Below are positions 34,393 to 43,421 of a stretch of 64,000 bases of DNA, piece after piece. The stretch is from an uncultured Collinsella sp. Lineage in GTDB: Bacteria; Actinomycetota; Coriobacteriia; Coriobacteriales; Coriobacteriaceae. Position numbers and translations under genes: made by a program. The first letter of the stretch is position 1, and each line of letters begins with the position of its first letter. The stretch covers positions 62,001-126,000 of the forward strand of contig UQKW01000002.1 in assembly GCA_900541885.1 (NCBI GenBank), written 5' to 3'. The notes under the pieces were generated by a model. That model saw only the letters and a program-made list of their open reading frames with translations. It did not search any database and had not been told where the DNA came from.

Positions 34393-35757
34393 CTAGTTCT
34401 TCAGCGAGTTCAGCGGTGCCGGGAAGCGTCCGCCACGGTGGGCAAGCACGGTGCCGGCGTTGGGGTTCACCGGCATGATGGGTGCACGGCCAAACAGGCC
34501 GCCGTACTCGACGCAGTCGCCCACGCCCTTGCCGATGGCGGGAATCACGCGGACGGCCGTGGTCTTGTTGTTGATGACGCCGATGGCCATCTCGTCTGCG
34601 ATGATGCCGGCGATGGTCTCGACCGGGGTGTCGCCGGGGATGGCGATCATGTCCAGGCCGACGGAGCACACGCAGGTCATGGCCTCGAGCTTCTCGAGCG
34701 AAAGCGCACCGGCCTCGACGGCGGCGATCATACCGGCGTCCTCGGACACGGGGATGAAGGCGCCCGAGAGGCCGCCCACGCTGGAGCTGGCCATGACGCC
34801 GCCCTTCTTGACGGCATCGTTGAGCATGGCGAGCGCACAGGTCGTGCCGGGGCCACCGCAGGTGCCCACGCCGATGATCTCGAGGATGCGGGCAACGGAG
34901 TCGCCGATGGCAGGCGTGGGAGCCAGCGACAGGTCGACAATGCCCTTCTCGACACCCAGACGATGGGCGGCCTCGCGGCTCATGAGCTCGCCGGCGCGGG
35001 TGATCTTAAAGGCGGTCTGCTTGATCTTCTCGGCAACCTCCATCATCGATGCGGAGTCGGGCAGCGTCTCCAGGGCTGCGGCCATAACGCCGGGGCCCGA
35101 GACGCCTACGTTGATGACGGCGTCGGCCTCGCCACCGCCGTGGACGGCGCCCGCCATAAACGGGGAGTCCTCGACCATGTTGGCAAAGCAGACAAACTTG
35201 GAGGCGCCGACGGAGTCCTGGTCGGCCGTGAGCTTGGCGGCATCGATGATGGTCTGGGCGGCCATGAGCACGGCATCCATGTTGATACCGGCGCGCAGGC
35301 TGGCGACGTTGACGCTGGAGCAGACGCGGCTCGTGGTAGCGAGCGCCTGAGGGATGGACTGGATGACGCGGCGGTCGGCGTCGCCGATGCCCTTCTGGAC
35401 GAGTGCGGAGAAGCCGCCCAGGTAATCGATGCCGAGCGTCTCGGCCGCGCGGTCGAGGGCATGCGCGATGGGGGTGAGGTCCTCATCCTTACAGCACGCG
35501 GCGATCTGCGCCACCGGGGTGACGGAAACGCGCTTGTTGACGATGGGGATACCGTACTCGCGCTCGAGGTTCTCGGCGGTCTCGACCAGGTGCTCGGCCG
35601 TGTGCGTCACGTGGTCGTAGATCTTCGTGCACATGCGGTCGAGGTTCTCGTCACCGCAACCCATGAGCGAAACACCCATGGTGATGGTCCTGATGTCGAG
35701 GTTCTGCTCCTCAACCATGCCGCGGGTTTCCGCGATTTCTGCGGGCGTGATCGCCAT
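34393..35757 (-). CDS. PFL/UPF0210 (DUF711) family protein
   Basis: A 454-residue protein of the UPF0210/PFL family, distantly related to pyruvate formate-lyase folds; its reaction is not known. ATG 35757 is chosen because TAGGAG precedes it and family members begin like 'MAITPAEIAETRGMV'. Characteristic glycine-rich segments are 'ASLRAGINMDAVLMA', 'CGGPGTTCALAML' and 'SSVGGLSGAFIPVSED'. The usual ACT-domain partner (UPF0237) is not adjacent. It lies 108 nt after metH on the same strand, with a long GC-rich hairpin in between. Confidence 0.9.
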   Translation of the reverse strand: MAITPAEIAETRGMVEEQNLDIRTITMGVSLMGCGDENLDRMCTKIYDHVTHTAEHLVETAENLEREYGIPIVNKRVSVTPVAQIAACCKDEDLTPIAHALDRAAETLGIDYLGGFSALVQKGIGDADRRVIQSIPQALATTSRVCSSVNVASLRAGINMDAVLMAAQTIIDAAKLTADQDSVGASKFVCFANMVEDSPFMAGAVHGGGEADAVINVGVSGPGVMAAALETLPDSASMMEVAEKIKQTAFKITRAGELMSREAAHRLGVEKGIVDLSLAPTPAIGDSVARILEIIGVGTCGGPGTTCALAMLNDAVKKGGVMASSSVGGLSGAFIPVSEDAGMIAAVEAGALSLEKLEAMTCVCSVGLDMIAIPGDTPVETIAGIIADEMAIGVINNKTTAVRVIPAIGKGVGDCVEYGGLFGRAPIMPVNPNAGTVLAHRGGRFPAPLNSLKN

Positions 35758-35865
35758 CCTTGCGCTCCTATCTGCCAAAACGAGCATAGTCTTATCTATT
35801 CTAACGTGCTGCACGTGCCAAGTGGCGCATGCGGCACGTTTTGGTGCTCGGTTGTTTCCGTTGTG

Positions 35866-38424
35866 TTACTGCCCAAAGACCTCTTCGGCGATACGAGCGC
35901 TTTCGGCGGCGTCCTTAGCGTAGTAGTCCGCGCCGATCTGCTTGGCGTATTCGGGGGTGAGCACGGCGCCGCCCACGATGATCTTGACGCCCGGGACCTC
36001 GGCATGGAGCAACTTGATGGTCTCTTCCATGGCCACGACGGTGGTGGTCATAAGCGCCGAGAGGCCGACGAGTTTGATATCGCGCTCCTTGACGGTCTTG
36101 AGTACCTCCTGTGGATCGACGTCGCGGCCCAGGTCAAAGACGGTATAGCCGTAGTTATCGAGCAGCATCTTGACGATGTTCTTGCCAATGTCGTGGATGT
36201 CGCCCTTGACGGTGGCCACGCAGATCTTGCCCTTGTCGGCAATCTCGCCGGCGGGCATCAGGCGCTTGATGGTGTCGAAGCCCACGCGCGCGGCCTCGGC
36301 CGAGGCCATGAGCTGCGGCAAGAAGAACTTGCCCTGGTCAAAGAGGACGCCAACCTCGTCGAGGGCGGGGATAAAGTGATTGTTGATAAGATCCATAGCG
36401 TCGTGATCTGCCAGCAGACGCTCGGTCTCGGCAGCGATCTCGCCTTTGCGGCCCGAGACGACCATGCGACGAATCGGGTCGTCGTTGCCGTCGGTGCCGG
36501 CGGTGCCCACGGCAGGCGCGGCATCACTCGATGCGGCCTGAGCTGCCGCCGGGTTTGCGGCGATCTTGTACGGATCGGTCCAGCCGGCGTAGCGCTCGAT
36601 GTATCCGGTCGAGCCCTCGTCCTCAACGCTCAACACGCGATAACTGTAGACGGTGTCCATAAAGCGCTTAGAGCCCGGGTTCATGATGGGGGCGTCCAGG
36701 CCCGCGCCAAAGGCGGCAGCCAAAAAGACCGAGCCCAGCAGTGGGCGGGCAGGCAGACCAAAGCTGATGTTCGACACGCCGAGTGCGCATTTGACGCCCA
36801 GACGCTCCTTGCACAGAGACATGGCGCGCAGGATCTGCTCGGCTTGGCGCTGGTTGGTCGAAGCGGTCATGACCAGGCAGTCGATGAGGATACGGTTCGG
36901 ACCGATGCCGTAGCGGGCGGCTTCGGCCACGATGCGCTCGGCGATGGCAAAGCGCGCCTCGGCGGTATCGGGGATGCCGCCCTCATCGAGCGTGAGGCCG
37001 ACAACGTTGGTGCCGTAGTGGGCGACCAGCGGGAAAATCTCGTCCATGATCTGCTGCTTGCCGTTAACGGAGTTGATGATGGGCTTGCCGGCGTAGCGAC
37101 GTACGGCCGCCTCGACGGCGGCGGGGTCGGTGGAGTCGATCTGCAGCGGCAGCAGCGTGGATCCCTGCAGCTGCTCGGTTGCCTGTTGGATCACCTTGAC
37201 CTCGTCGATCTCGGGCAGGCCCACGTTGACGTCCAGGATGTCGGCGCCCTGCTCCTGCTGGCTGATGCCCTGGCTTACCACGTAATCCAAGTCGCCGTCG
37301 CGCAGGGCCTGCTGCAGGCGCTTTTTGCCGGTGGGGTTGATGCGCTCGCCGATGACGGCGATCTTGTGGCCGTCGCAGGGAAGGTCCACGACCGTCTGGG
37401 CGCTCGTGACCGACATGCTGGGCTTGCGATGGCGGGGACTGGGCGTGTGGTTATCGATGAGCGTGCGGAGTGCTGCCATGTGTGTGGGCGTGGTGCCGCA
37501 GCAGCCGCCGACGACGCTCACACCATCCTCGATCATGCCGGCAACGGCCTCGGCGTATTCGGGCGCCTGGATGTCAAAGACCGTGTTGCCGTCGTCGTCC
37601 ACATGGGGGAGTCCGGCGTTGGCCTGCACCATGACGGGCTTATCGGTCACGGTGAGCATGCGCGCTGCCAGGCCGCGGAGCTCTGCCGGACCCTGGCTGC
37701 AGTTGATGCCTAGAACATCGGCGCCGATGGCGTCGAGCGTGATGGCGGCGACCTCGGGGCTCGTGCCCAGGAAGGTGCGGCCGTCCTCCTCAAAGGTCAT
37801 GGTGGCAAAGACGGGCAGGTCGGAGTTCTCGCGGCAGGCGAGGACGGCCGCCTTAATCTCGGCCAGGTCGGTCATAGTCTCGATAATAAAGAGGTCCACG
37901 CCCGCGGCGACGCCGGCGTGCACTTCCTCGGCAAAGAGGTCGTAGGCTTCGTCAAAGCTAAGCGTGCCCAGGGGGCGCAGCAGGGCGCCGATGGGGCCGA
38001 TGTCGCCGGCGACGTAGCGGGCGCCGGCGGCGCGGGCGCAGGAAACCGCGGCTGCAAAGACGTCGGCCACGGTAGCAGCGCCGTCGAGCTTGTGGGCGTT
38101 GGCGCCAAAGGTGTTGGCGGTGATCACATCACAACCGGCCTGGACATACTGGCGCTGGATATCGGTGATGACCTCGGGCTCGTCAAAGTTGAGCAGCTCG
38201 GGCAGGGCGCCGGCCTTCATGCCTGCTGCCTGCAGCATGGTGCCCATGCCGCCATCGAATAGCAGATGTCCCGTGCCCTCGATCGCTGCACGCAGACGCT
38301 CGTCCTTGATGCGCAGCTCGTCAATCGTGCGCAGCTTGTACGAGGCGCCGTTGCGGCGGGCGGCATCAACCGGTGCCGCCAGCGCGGTGCCATCGGAATC
38401 ATGAGTGATAAGCGGGGTGAACAT
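35866..38424 (-). CDS. metH: B12-dependent methionine synthase lacking the activation domain
   Basis: An 852-residue enzyme transferring methyl from methyltetrahydrofolate to homocysteine via cobalamin. The homocysteine domain (~40-330) has zinc-site cysteines in 'GINCSQG' and 'GGCCGT'; the pterin-binding domain (~355-610) starts 'IAVIGERINPTGKK'; the B12 cap and binding domains (~655-852) carry the axial histidine H744 in 'DIHDIGKN'. The C-terminal SAM-dependent reactivation domain of the ~1200-residue enzyme is absent but encoded just upstream. The start follows TAGGAG, which overlaps the stop of that gene. An unusual ~35-residue N-terminal lead precedes the first domain. Confidence 0.95.
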   Translation of the reverse strand: MFTPLITHDSDGTALAAPVDAARRNGASYKLRTIDELRIKDERLRAAIEGTGHLLFDGGMGTMLQAAGMKAGALPELLNFDEPEVITDIQRQYVQAGCDVITANTFGANAHKLDGAATVADVFAAAVSCARAAGARYVAGDIGPIGALLRPLGTLSFDEAYDLFAEEVHAGVAAGVDLFIIETMTDLAEIKAAVLACRENSDLPVFATMTFEEDGRTFLGTSPEVAAITLDAIGADVLGINCSQGPAELRGLAARMLTVTDKPVMVQANAGLPHVDDDGNTVFDIQAPEYAEAVAGMIEDGVSVVGGCCGTTPTHMAALRTLIDNHTPSPRHRKPSMSVTSAQTVVDLPCDGHKIAVIGERINPTGKKRLQQALRDGDLDYVVSQGISQQEQGADILDVNVGLPEIDEVKVIQQATEQLQGSTLLPLQIDSTDPAAVEAAVRRYAGKPIINSVNGKQQIMDEIFPLVAHYGTNVVGLTLDEGGIPDTAEARFAIAERIVAEAARYGIGPNRILIDCLVMTASTNQRQAEQILRAMSLCKERLGVKCALGVSNISFGLPARPLLGSVFLAAAFGAGLDAPIMNPGSKRFMDTVYSYRVLSVEDEGSTGYIERYAGWTDPYKIAANPAAAQAASSDAAPAVGTAGTDGNDDPIRRMVVSGRKGEIAAETERLLADHDAMDLINNHFIPALDEVGVLFDQGKFFLPQLMASAEAARVGFDTIKRLMPAGEIADKGKICVATVKGDIHDIGKNIVKMLLDNYGYTVFDLGRDVDPQEVLKTVKERDIKLVGLSALMTTTVVAMEETIKLLHAEVPGVKIIVGGAVLTPEYAKQIGADYYAKDAAESARIAEEVFGQ

Positions 38425-38433
38425 CGAGGGCTC

Positions 38434-39222
38434 CTAATGGTTGGAGTAGCAGGTGGTATGGGCGGCGCGGAAGCGGCAGTGCTCGCGCATACGGCAGATA
38501 TTGCAGGTGGGACGGGTCTGGGCATCGTGGACCTCGCCATCGAACAGACCGATTACCGCGGTCACGCTCTTGGTGGGCATGAGCAGGCTGGTGGGCGTGA
38601 CGGTAAGCCCGATGAGCCGCGTGGCGTTGAGCGCATTGACGATCGAGCGCTGGGCCGAGAGCGGGCAGTCGCCGTAGCCGGGACTAAAGCGCCAGTTGCC
38701 GGCGAGCCCATGAACGGCGGCGTCCGTCTTGACCTGCTGGTCCATTTGCTCAACGGCGGCTTCCACGTAAGCGGAGCACGCGGCGTCGAGCACGGCGCCC
38801 TCCAGGGGCTGCTGGGCTCCCGTGGTGCGCAGGCGACGCTCGGCGTCCATGCCGAGGGTGCATGCCATGAGCGCGGCAAAGCGGGCATCTTTGAGATGTC
38901 GATAGATATCGCGACCTCGCAGCTCAACGTTGGTGCCGACCAAGCGAATGCAAGGCTCACTTTGTTCGTCCACGCCCGTGGCATCGACGGCAAATACGCG
39001 GCGCACGCCACGGGGCTCAATGTCAAGTTCCAGACGCTCGACCACAAGCTCAATACGCTGCGACAGCTCGGGCTCAATCTGCTGGCCGCCGTAACCCAGA
39101 TACCGCAGCATCTCGGCACGGTCGACACGGGGATGGTGCGCAGCATCGACACGGTAAAGCGCCGGCGACGCAAGGTCGGCCGGCACTTCGACAGCGGTTG
39201 TATCGATGTGCGGTTTTTCCAT
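38434..39222 (-). CDS. Stand-alone methionine synthase activation-domain protein
   Basis: A 262-residue protein corresponding to the MetH reactivation domain, which remethylates oxidised cobalamin using SAM and a reductant. 'EMLRYLGYGGQQIEPEL' at the N terminus and 'SPGYGDCPLSAQRSIVNAL' in the middle match this domain. The end carries a CNICRMREHCRF cysteine cluster that could bind a metal or Fe-S centre. The ATG overlaps the metF stop by one base, and its stop lies inside the metH ribosome binding site, so metF, this gene and metH form one translationally coupled operon. Confidence 0.88.
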   Translation of the reverse strand: MEKPHIDTTAVEVPADLASPALYRVDAAHHPRVDRAEMLRYLGYGGQQIEPELSQRIELVVERLELDIEPRGVRRVFAVDATGVDEQSEPCIRLVGTNVELRGRDIYRHLKDARFAALMACTLGMDAERRLRTTGAQQPLEGAVLDAACSAYVEAAVEQMDQQVKTDAAVHGLAGNWRFSPGYGDCPLSAQRSIVNALNATRLIGLTVTPTSLLMPTKSVTAVIGLFDGEVHDAQTRPTCNICRMREHCRFRAAHTTCYSNH

Positions 39223-40094
39223 TACCCCAGGCGCTCCATAATGGTCGCGGCGATCGCAGGACGGTTCATAGTGTACAGGTGCAGGCCGTCGGCGCCGTGC
39301 TCCTTGAGGTCGCAAAGCTGGCGGGCGGCATAATCTACACCGGCTGCCTGCAGGCTCTCGGGGTCGTTCTCGTACTTGGCGAGAATCTTGATGACGGGGG
39401 AGGGCAGCGACGCGCCGCACATAAAGACCATGCGGCTGATCTGCGACTTGCCCATAAACGGCATGATGCCCGCGGTAATGGGCACGGTGATACCGGCCTT
39501 GTCGGCAAGCTCGCGAAAACGGTAGAAGCACTCGTTATCAAAAAAGAGCTGCGTTACAAAGAAGCTCGCGCCGGCGTCCTGTTTTTGCTTGAGGTGTTCG
39601 ACCGAGAGGTTGAGGTCCTCACAGGCGATGTGGCCCTCGGGGTAGGCTGCGGCGCCCACGCAAAAGCCGGCGTCGACGAGCTCGGGGATGAGGTCGCGGG
39701 CGTAGGCGTAGTCTGAGGCGGGCTTGTCGTCCTCAGTCGCGCCGGCAGGGAGATCGCCGCGCAGGGCCAGGATGTTTTCCACGCCGGCGGTGCGGTACTC
39801 GTCGATCTTGGCGGCGATATCGGCGCGCGAGCGGCCCACGCAGGTAAGGTGTGCCACCGAGGGTGTATCGAATTCGCTCGTAATCATATGCGCGATGGGG
39901 GCGGTGGTGGCACCGTTGCCCGAGCCGCCGGCCGAGCAGGTGACCGAGACAAAGCTCGGCGAAAGCTTGCACAGATTGCCTGCCACCTCGCGAGCCGTGT
40001 CGAGGGTAAGCTCGCCCTTGGGCGGGAACATCTCAAACGAAACGGGTGCGGTGCCCTGGGATGCTGCCTGCTTAAAAACCTCGTCGACGCGCAT
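39222..40094 (-). CDS. metF: Methylenetetrahydrofolate reductase
   Basis: A 290-residue flavoprotein that makes 5-methyltetrahydrofolate for MetH. ATG 40094 has AGAGGAG upstream and gives the usual 'VSFEMFPPKGE' entry; an upstream in-frame start lacks such a site. Further motifs are 'VTCSAGGSGN', 'NILALRGD' and 'FFVTQLFFDNE', with 'ITAGIMPFM' near the C-terminal third. It is the first gene of the met operon on the minus strand. Confidence 0.96.
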   Translation of the reverse strand: MRVDEVFKQAASQGTAPVSFEMFPPKGELTLDTAREVAGNLCKLSPSFVSVTCSAGGSGNGATTAPIAHMITSEFDTPSVAHLTCVGRSRADIAAKIDEYRTAGVENILALRGDLPAGATEDDKPASDYAYARDLIPELVDAGFCVGAAAYPEGHIACEDLNLSVEHLKQKQDAGASFFVTQLFFDNECFYRFRELADKAGITVPITAGIMPFMGKSQISRMVFMCGASLPSPVIKILAKYENDPESLQAAGVDYAARQLCDLKEHGADGLHLYTMNRPAIAATIMERLG

Positions 40095-40229
40095 ATCGTG
40101 CTCCTCTAGATACGTAATAGTGTGATGTGTTGTAAGGATTCTACAGCACCGCTGTGTCACGGTGGAGTTTCACTCGCTATTTGGGGATACCAATCGAAAA
40201 TGCTTTGCTATCGGCATTCCCTATAACAG
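40095..40229. other. Upstream region of the met operon
   Basis: A short AT-richer stretch before metF. I saw no SAM- or B12-riboswitch hallmark in it. The adjoining repeat (40230-40313) occupies the middle of the gap between metF and the glutamine synthetase. Confidence 0.35.
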
Positions 40230-40313
40230 GGCGGTCAATCTAGGATGGGGCTATAAAGACTGGTATCTTATGTGAAATACCAGTTAATAGAGCCCCATCC
40301 CAAATTGACTACC
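40230..40313. repeat. Cruciform element, family D, copy 2
   Basis: Arms at about 40230-40255 (GGATGGGGCTAT) and 40287-40313 (ATAGAGCCCCATCCC) pair with a few mismatches. The right arm continues into CAAATTGACTACCC, shared with the perfect 39-bp arms at 24048-24086. The inner stem ACTGGTAT / ATACCAGT is unrelated in sequence to that of copy 1 but sits in the same place. Confidence 0.75.
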
Positions 40314-40520
40314 CTTAAACCATGGGGAGAGGTCTGCAATTTATACAGTTGATTGGCTGTTGAGGGTGGCAACGCCGTCGCGATGCGGTAACCTCATTGA
40401 TTGGTTTCGCGACAGCAACATAACGGTAATGTTGCGGAAACACGGCGAGTCTAAGCTATGACTCGTTCGTTAGTAATCAACACCGCTTCTCACGCGGTGC
40501 CGATACGAAGGGAGTTCCGT

Positions 40521-42608
40521 ATGGCCGAACTTACTGACCGCTTCGGGACCATGGTGTTCTCGGAGGAAGTCATGAAGGACTACCTCCCCAAGGACATTTG
40601 GAAGCGCCTTGCTGCAACCCTCGAGGACGGTGAGCCGCTCGACCTGGATGTGGCCAACGCTGTTGCCCACGCTATGAAGGTCTGGGCCATCTCCAAGGGC
40701 GCTACACACTACGCGCACTGGTTCCAGCCGCTTTCGGGCATTACTTCCGAGAAGCACGACAGCTTCCTCGAGCCCAACCACGACGGCACCGCCATTACCA
40801 AGTTCACGGGCAAGAACCTCATCCAGGGCGAGCCCGATGCTTCCAGCTTCCCCAACGGCGGCCTGCGCGCCACCTTCGAGGCCCGTGGCTACACCGCCTG
40901 GGATCCCACCAGCCCCGCCTTTATCAAGGACGATGTCCTGTGCATCCCCACGGCTTTCTGCTCCTACACGGGCGAGGCCCTGGACAAGAAGACCCCGCTG
41001 CTGCGCTCCATGACCGCGCTCTCGCGTGAGTCTAAGCGCGTTTTGGCGCTGTTCGGCAAGACCCCCAAGAAGGTCGTTCCTTCCGTGGGTGACGAGCAGG
41101 AGTACTTCCTGATCAAGAAGGACGCTTACCGCAAGCGCAAGGACCTGGTCATCACCGGCCGCACCCTCTTTGGTGCTGCTCCCTGCAAGGGCCAGGAGCT
41201 CGAGGAGCACTACTTTGGCGCTATCCGCCCCACCGTCTCGGCCTATATGAAGGACCTGGACGATGAACTGTGGGCGCTTGGCATTCCCGCCAAGACCAAG
41301 CACAACGAGGTTGCTCCCTGCCAGCATGAGCTCGCGCCGGTCTATGGCGAGGTCAACGAGGCCATCGACCAGAATCTGGTCATGATGGAGAAGATGAAGC
41401 TCATCGCCTCCCGCCACGACTTGGTCTGCCTGCTGCACGAGAAGCCCTTTGAGGGCATTAACGGTTCGGGCAAGCACAACAACTGGTCGCTTGGCACCGA
41501 GTCCGAGAATCTGCTCGATCCGGGCGACACCCCGCTCGACAACCTGCAGTTCATCGTCTTCCTCACCGCGGTGATCGAGGCTGTCGATAACTATCAGGAG
41601 CTCCTGCGTGCCTCTGTTGCCTCGGCCGGCAACGACCATCGTCTGGGCGCCAATGAGGCTCCTCCGGCGATTATGTCCATCTTCCTGGGCGACCAGCTTA
41701 CCGAGGTCGTCGAGAAGATCATCGATGGCAAGGCTTCCGTCCATGCCACGCGCGGCGTGCTCGACCTGGGCGCCGATACCCTGCCCAAGCTGATGCAGGA
41801 CAACACCGACCGCAACCGCACCTCCCCGTTTGCCTTCACCGGCAATAAGTTCGAGTTCCGTGCCTGCGGCTCCGAGCAGAACGTCTCCGACTCCAACCTG
41901 GTGCTCGATGCCGCCGTGGCCAAGTCGCTCAAGTCCTTCGCCGACGCGCTTGAGGGTACGCCCGAGGATGAGTTCCAGGACGCTGCACTCGAGTACTGCA
42001 AGAAGGTCCTGACCGACCACCAGCGCATCCTGTTCTCCGGCGATGGCTACTCCGATGAGTGGCCCGTCGAGGCCGAGAAGCGCGGCCTTGCCAACAACAA
42101 GACCACGGCCGATGCCCTGCCCGCCTTTGTTTCCGATAAGGCTATCGCGCTCTTTGAGGAGACGGGTGTCCTGACCAAGGCCGAGGCCCAGTGCCGCTAC
42201 GACTGCAAGCTCGAGAAGTACAACAAGCTCATGAACATCGAGGCCACCACGATGGTTCGCGAGGCACGTCGTACCTATCGCCCGGTCATTACCGCCTATG
42301 CCACCAAGGTCGCTAAGGGCCTTGAGACTATCCGTGCCGCTGGCGCCGAGGCCGCCATGCAGTGTGAACAGAACACGCTCAACAAGCTCTGCAACGGCAT
42401 CACCACCATCAACGACTCCATCAAGGCGCTCGACGCCGTGCATCAGAAGGCCGAGGGCCTCGATGGTCAGGAGCAGGCCAACGTGTACGCGCACGAGGTC
42501 GTTCCCGCTATGGATGCGCTGCGCGCCGCCGTGGACGCCATGGAGGAGATCGTGGCAGCCGACTACTGGCCGGTCCCGACCTACGACGACATTCTGTTCT
42601 ACGTGTAG
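40521..42608 (+). CDS. glnA: Type III glutamine synthetase
   Basis: A 695-residue GSIII enzyme making glutamine from glutamate and ammonia. ATG 40521 is preferred because AAGGGAG lies 6 bases before it. Family hallmarks are 'FGTMVFSEEVMKDYLPK' near the N terminus, 'SVGDEQEYFLI' (metal-binding glutamates), 'NEVAPCQHELAPVY' and 'GINGSGKHNNWS'. The length (~700) matches GSIII rather than GSI (~450). It is monocistronic and ends at a strong terminator. The product supports the glutamine-dependent amidotransferases GatCAB, GuaA and GatD in this window. Confidence 0.96.
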   Translation: MAELTDRFGTMVFSEEVMKDYLPKDIWKRLAATLEDGEPLDLDVANAVAHAMKVWAISKGATHYAHWFQPLSGITSEKHDSFLEPNHDGTAITKFTGKNLIQGEPDASSFPNGGLRATFEARGYTAWDPTSPAFIKDDVLCIPTAFCSYTGEALDKKTPLLRSMTALSRESKRVLALFGKTPKKVVPSVGDEQEYFLIKKDAYRKRKDLVITGRTLFGAAPCKGQELEEHYFGAIRPTVSAYMKDLDDELWALGIPAKTKHNEVAPCQHELAPVYGEVNEAIDQNLVMMEKMKLIASRHDLVCLLHEKPFEGINGSGKHNNWSLGTESENLLDPGDTPLDNLQFIVFLTAVIEAVDNYQELLRASVASAGNDHRLGANEAPPAIMSIFLGDQLTEVVEKIIDGKASVHATRGVLDLGADTLPKLMQDNTDRNRTSPFAFTGNKFEFRACGSEQNVSDSNLVLDAAVAKSLKSFADALEGTPEDEFQDAALEYCKKVLTDHQRILFSGDGYSDEWPVEAEKRGLANNKTTADALPAFVSDKAIALFEETGVLTKAEAQCRYDCKLEKYNKLMNIEATTMVREARRTYRPVITAYATKVAKGLETIRAAGAEAAMQCEQNTLNKLCNGITTINDSIKALDAVHQKAEGLDGQEQANVYAHEVVPAMDALRAAVDAMEEIVAADYWPVPTYDDILFYV

Positions 42609-42639
42609 AGCGTAACTGACATATCGTCACGGTATTGAG

Positions 42640-42671
42640 CCGGGGTCCGCATCATGCGGGCCCCGGTTTTT
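42640..42671 (+). terminator. glnA terminator
   Basis: CCGGGGTCCGC / GCGGGCCCCGG with loop ATCAT, followed by TTTTTG. Confidence 0.92.
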
Positions 42672-42737
42672 GTTTGCGAAGGACGCTTTGAAGCCCGTTT
42701 TGGAACTGATTCGCCCACGCAATAAGGGGGCGTGGGC

Positions 42738-42944
42738 AAAAAACGTCAAATATGAGTACTGTCACAAGTCCTGTAACATTATTTATTTGCAAAATATGTA
42801 GTGTTACGCAACATATGTCCAAGTACTTAGCCGATAAACGTCTGCAATTTTTCCGCCGTAGGACGCCTGACGGCTAAATCGCCTTCTGAAGGCATGAAAT
42901 CGCTGTTATTAAAATGGTAACAGTACTCATATTTGCCATTTTTT
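42738..42944. repeat. 207-bp element with 25-bp terminal inverted repeats
   Basis: The left end 42738-42762 and right end 42920-42944 are inverted repeats differing at two positions, sharing CAAATATGAGTACTGT. The AT-rich interior has no gene and holds an inner GTAACA / TGTTAC hairpin. This is a MITE-like arrangement. ACTCAAATATGAGT at 7720-7733 may be an eroded end. Confidence 0.65.
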
Positions 42945-42971
42945 GACCACAGGCCTTGCGATGATGCCGGG

Positions 42972-43261
42972 ATCCGCACCCTGCCGGGTTCGAATCCCGG
43001 CGCATAGGTAGCAAAAAGCCCGTCACCGCGGGGGTAACGGGCTTCTTAATTTAAATGGTGCCCCCAGCGGGATGTCCGCGTGCGGCTGGCGCCGCCCGCT
43101 TCCGCTGCGTCGCTCCGCTCCTTGCGTGCTGCGCTGGAAAACGCTTGCGCGTTTCCTCAGCTCCGCACCCTGTCGGGTTCGAATCCCGGCATATCGGTAG
43201 CAAAAAGCCCGCTACCGAATTGGTAACGGGCTTCACATCTCAAATGGTGCCCCCAGCGGGA
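42972..43261 (+). repeat. Tandem ~100-nt repeats with T-arm sequences, convergent with tRNA-Glu (family C)
   Basis: Two copies (42972-43072 and 43162-43261, 190-nt period) share CCGCACCCTG, a T-arm-like CGGGTTCGAATCCCGG, GGTAGCAAAAAGCCCG, a terminator stem and ATGGTGCCCCCAGCGGGAT, which is the complement of the tRNA-Glu 3' end. AAAACGCTTGCGCGTTT lies before the second copy, as beside the tmRNA. These look like remnants of insertion at an RNA gene 3' end. Confidence 0.75.
43205..43237 (-). terminator. tRNA-Glu terminator
   Basis: On the minus strand AAGCCCGTTACC / GGTAGCGGGCTT is followed by TTTG. A near copy at 43013-43045 is part of the tandem duplication. Confidence 0.8.
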
Positions 43262-43321
43262 TTCGAACCCGCGATATCCACCTTGAAAGGGTGGCGTCCT
43301 TGGCCGCTAGACGATGGGGAC
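43245..43321 (-). tRNA. tRNA-Glu (UUC)
   Basis: Minus-strand tRNA of 77 nt including encoded CCA. The 5' GTCCCCA pairs with TGGGGGC at the 3' end; the D-arm is GTCTAGCGGCCAAGGAC; the anticodon stem CCACC / GGTGG encloses CTTTCAA (anticodon TTC); the T-arm is GCGGGTTCGAATCCCGC. The 3' end is duplicated at 43054-43072. Confidence 0.95.
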
Positions 43322-43380
43322 AGCGGGAAAGAGTATAGCAGACTTTTTTAGCCGTTCACATATCGTTGGCAAACTGAAAA

Positions 43381-43415
43381 ACCACCACAAAGGTGCCTGT
43401 CCCCTTTGTGGTGGT
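43381..43415 (-). repeat. Dispersed palindromic repeat, family A, copy 3
   Basis: The best-paired copy: ACCACCACAAAGG / CCTTTGTGGTGGT. It lies on the minus strand 6 nt after the MurT-GatD stop, and there it is followed by TTTTTC, so it can act as an intrinsic terminator. Confidence 0.85.
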
Positions 43416-43421
43416 GAGGTG

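Noticed and set aside
34228..37713. A 1161-codon plus-strand open frame opposite metH and the PFL gene
   Set aside because: Low-complexity Gly/His/Asp/Val-rich sequence typical of the antisense of GC-rich genes; both genes on the other strand are certain.
40095..40520. B12 or SAM riboswitch controlling the met operon
   Set aside because: None of the conserved box sequences of those riboswitches was found; the gap holds a cruciform repeat instead.
40470..42494. A 674-codon minus-strand frame opposite glutamine synthetase
   Set aside because: A shadow of GC-rich codons; no ribosome binding site or family motifs.
42972..43190. Additional complete tRNA genes in the repeats near tRNA-Glu
   Set aside because: Only T-arm and 3'-end fragments are present; there are no anticodon or D-arms.
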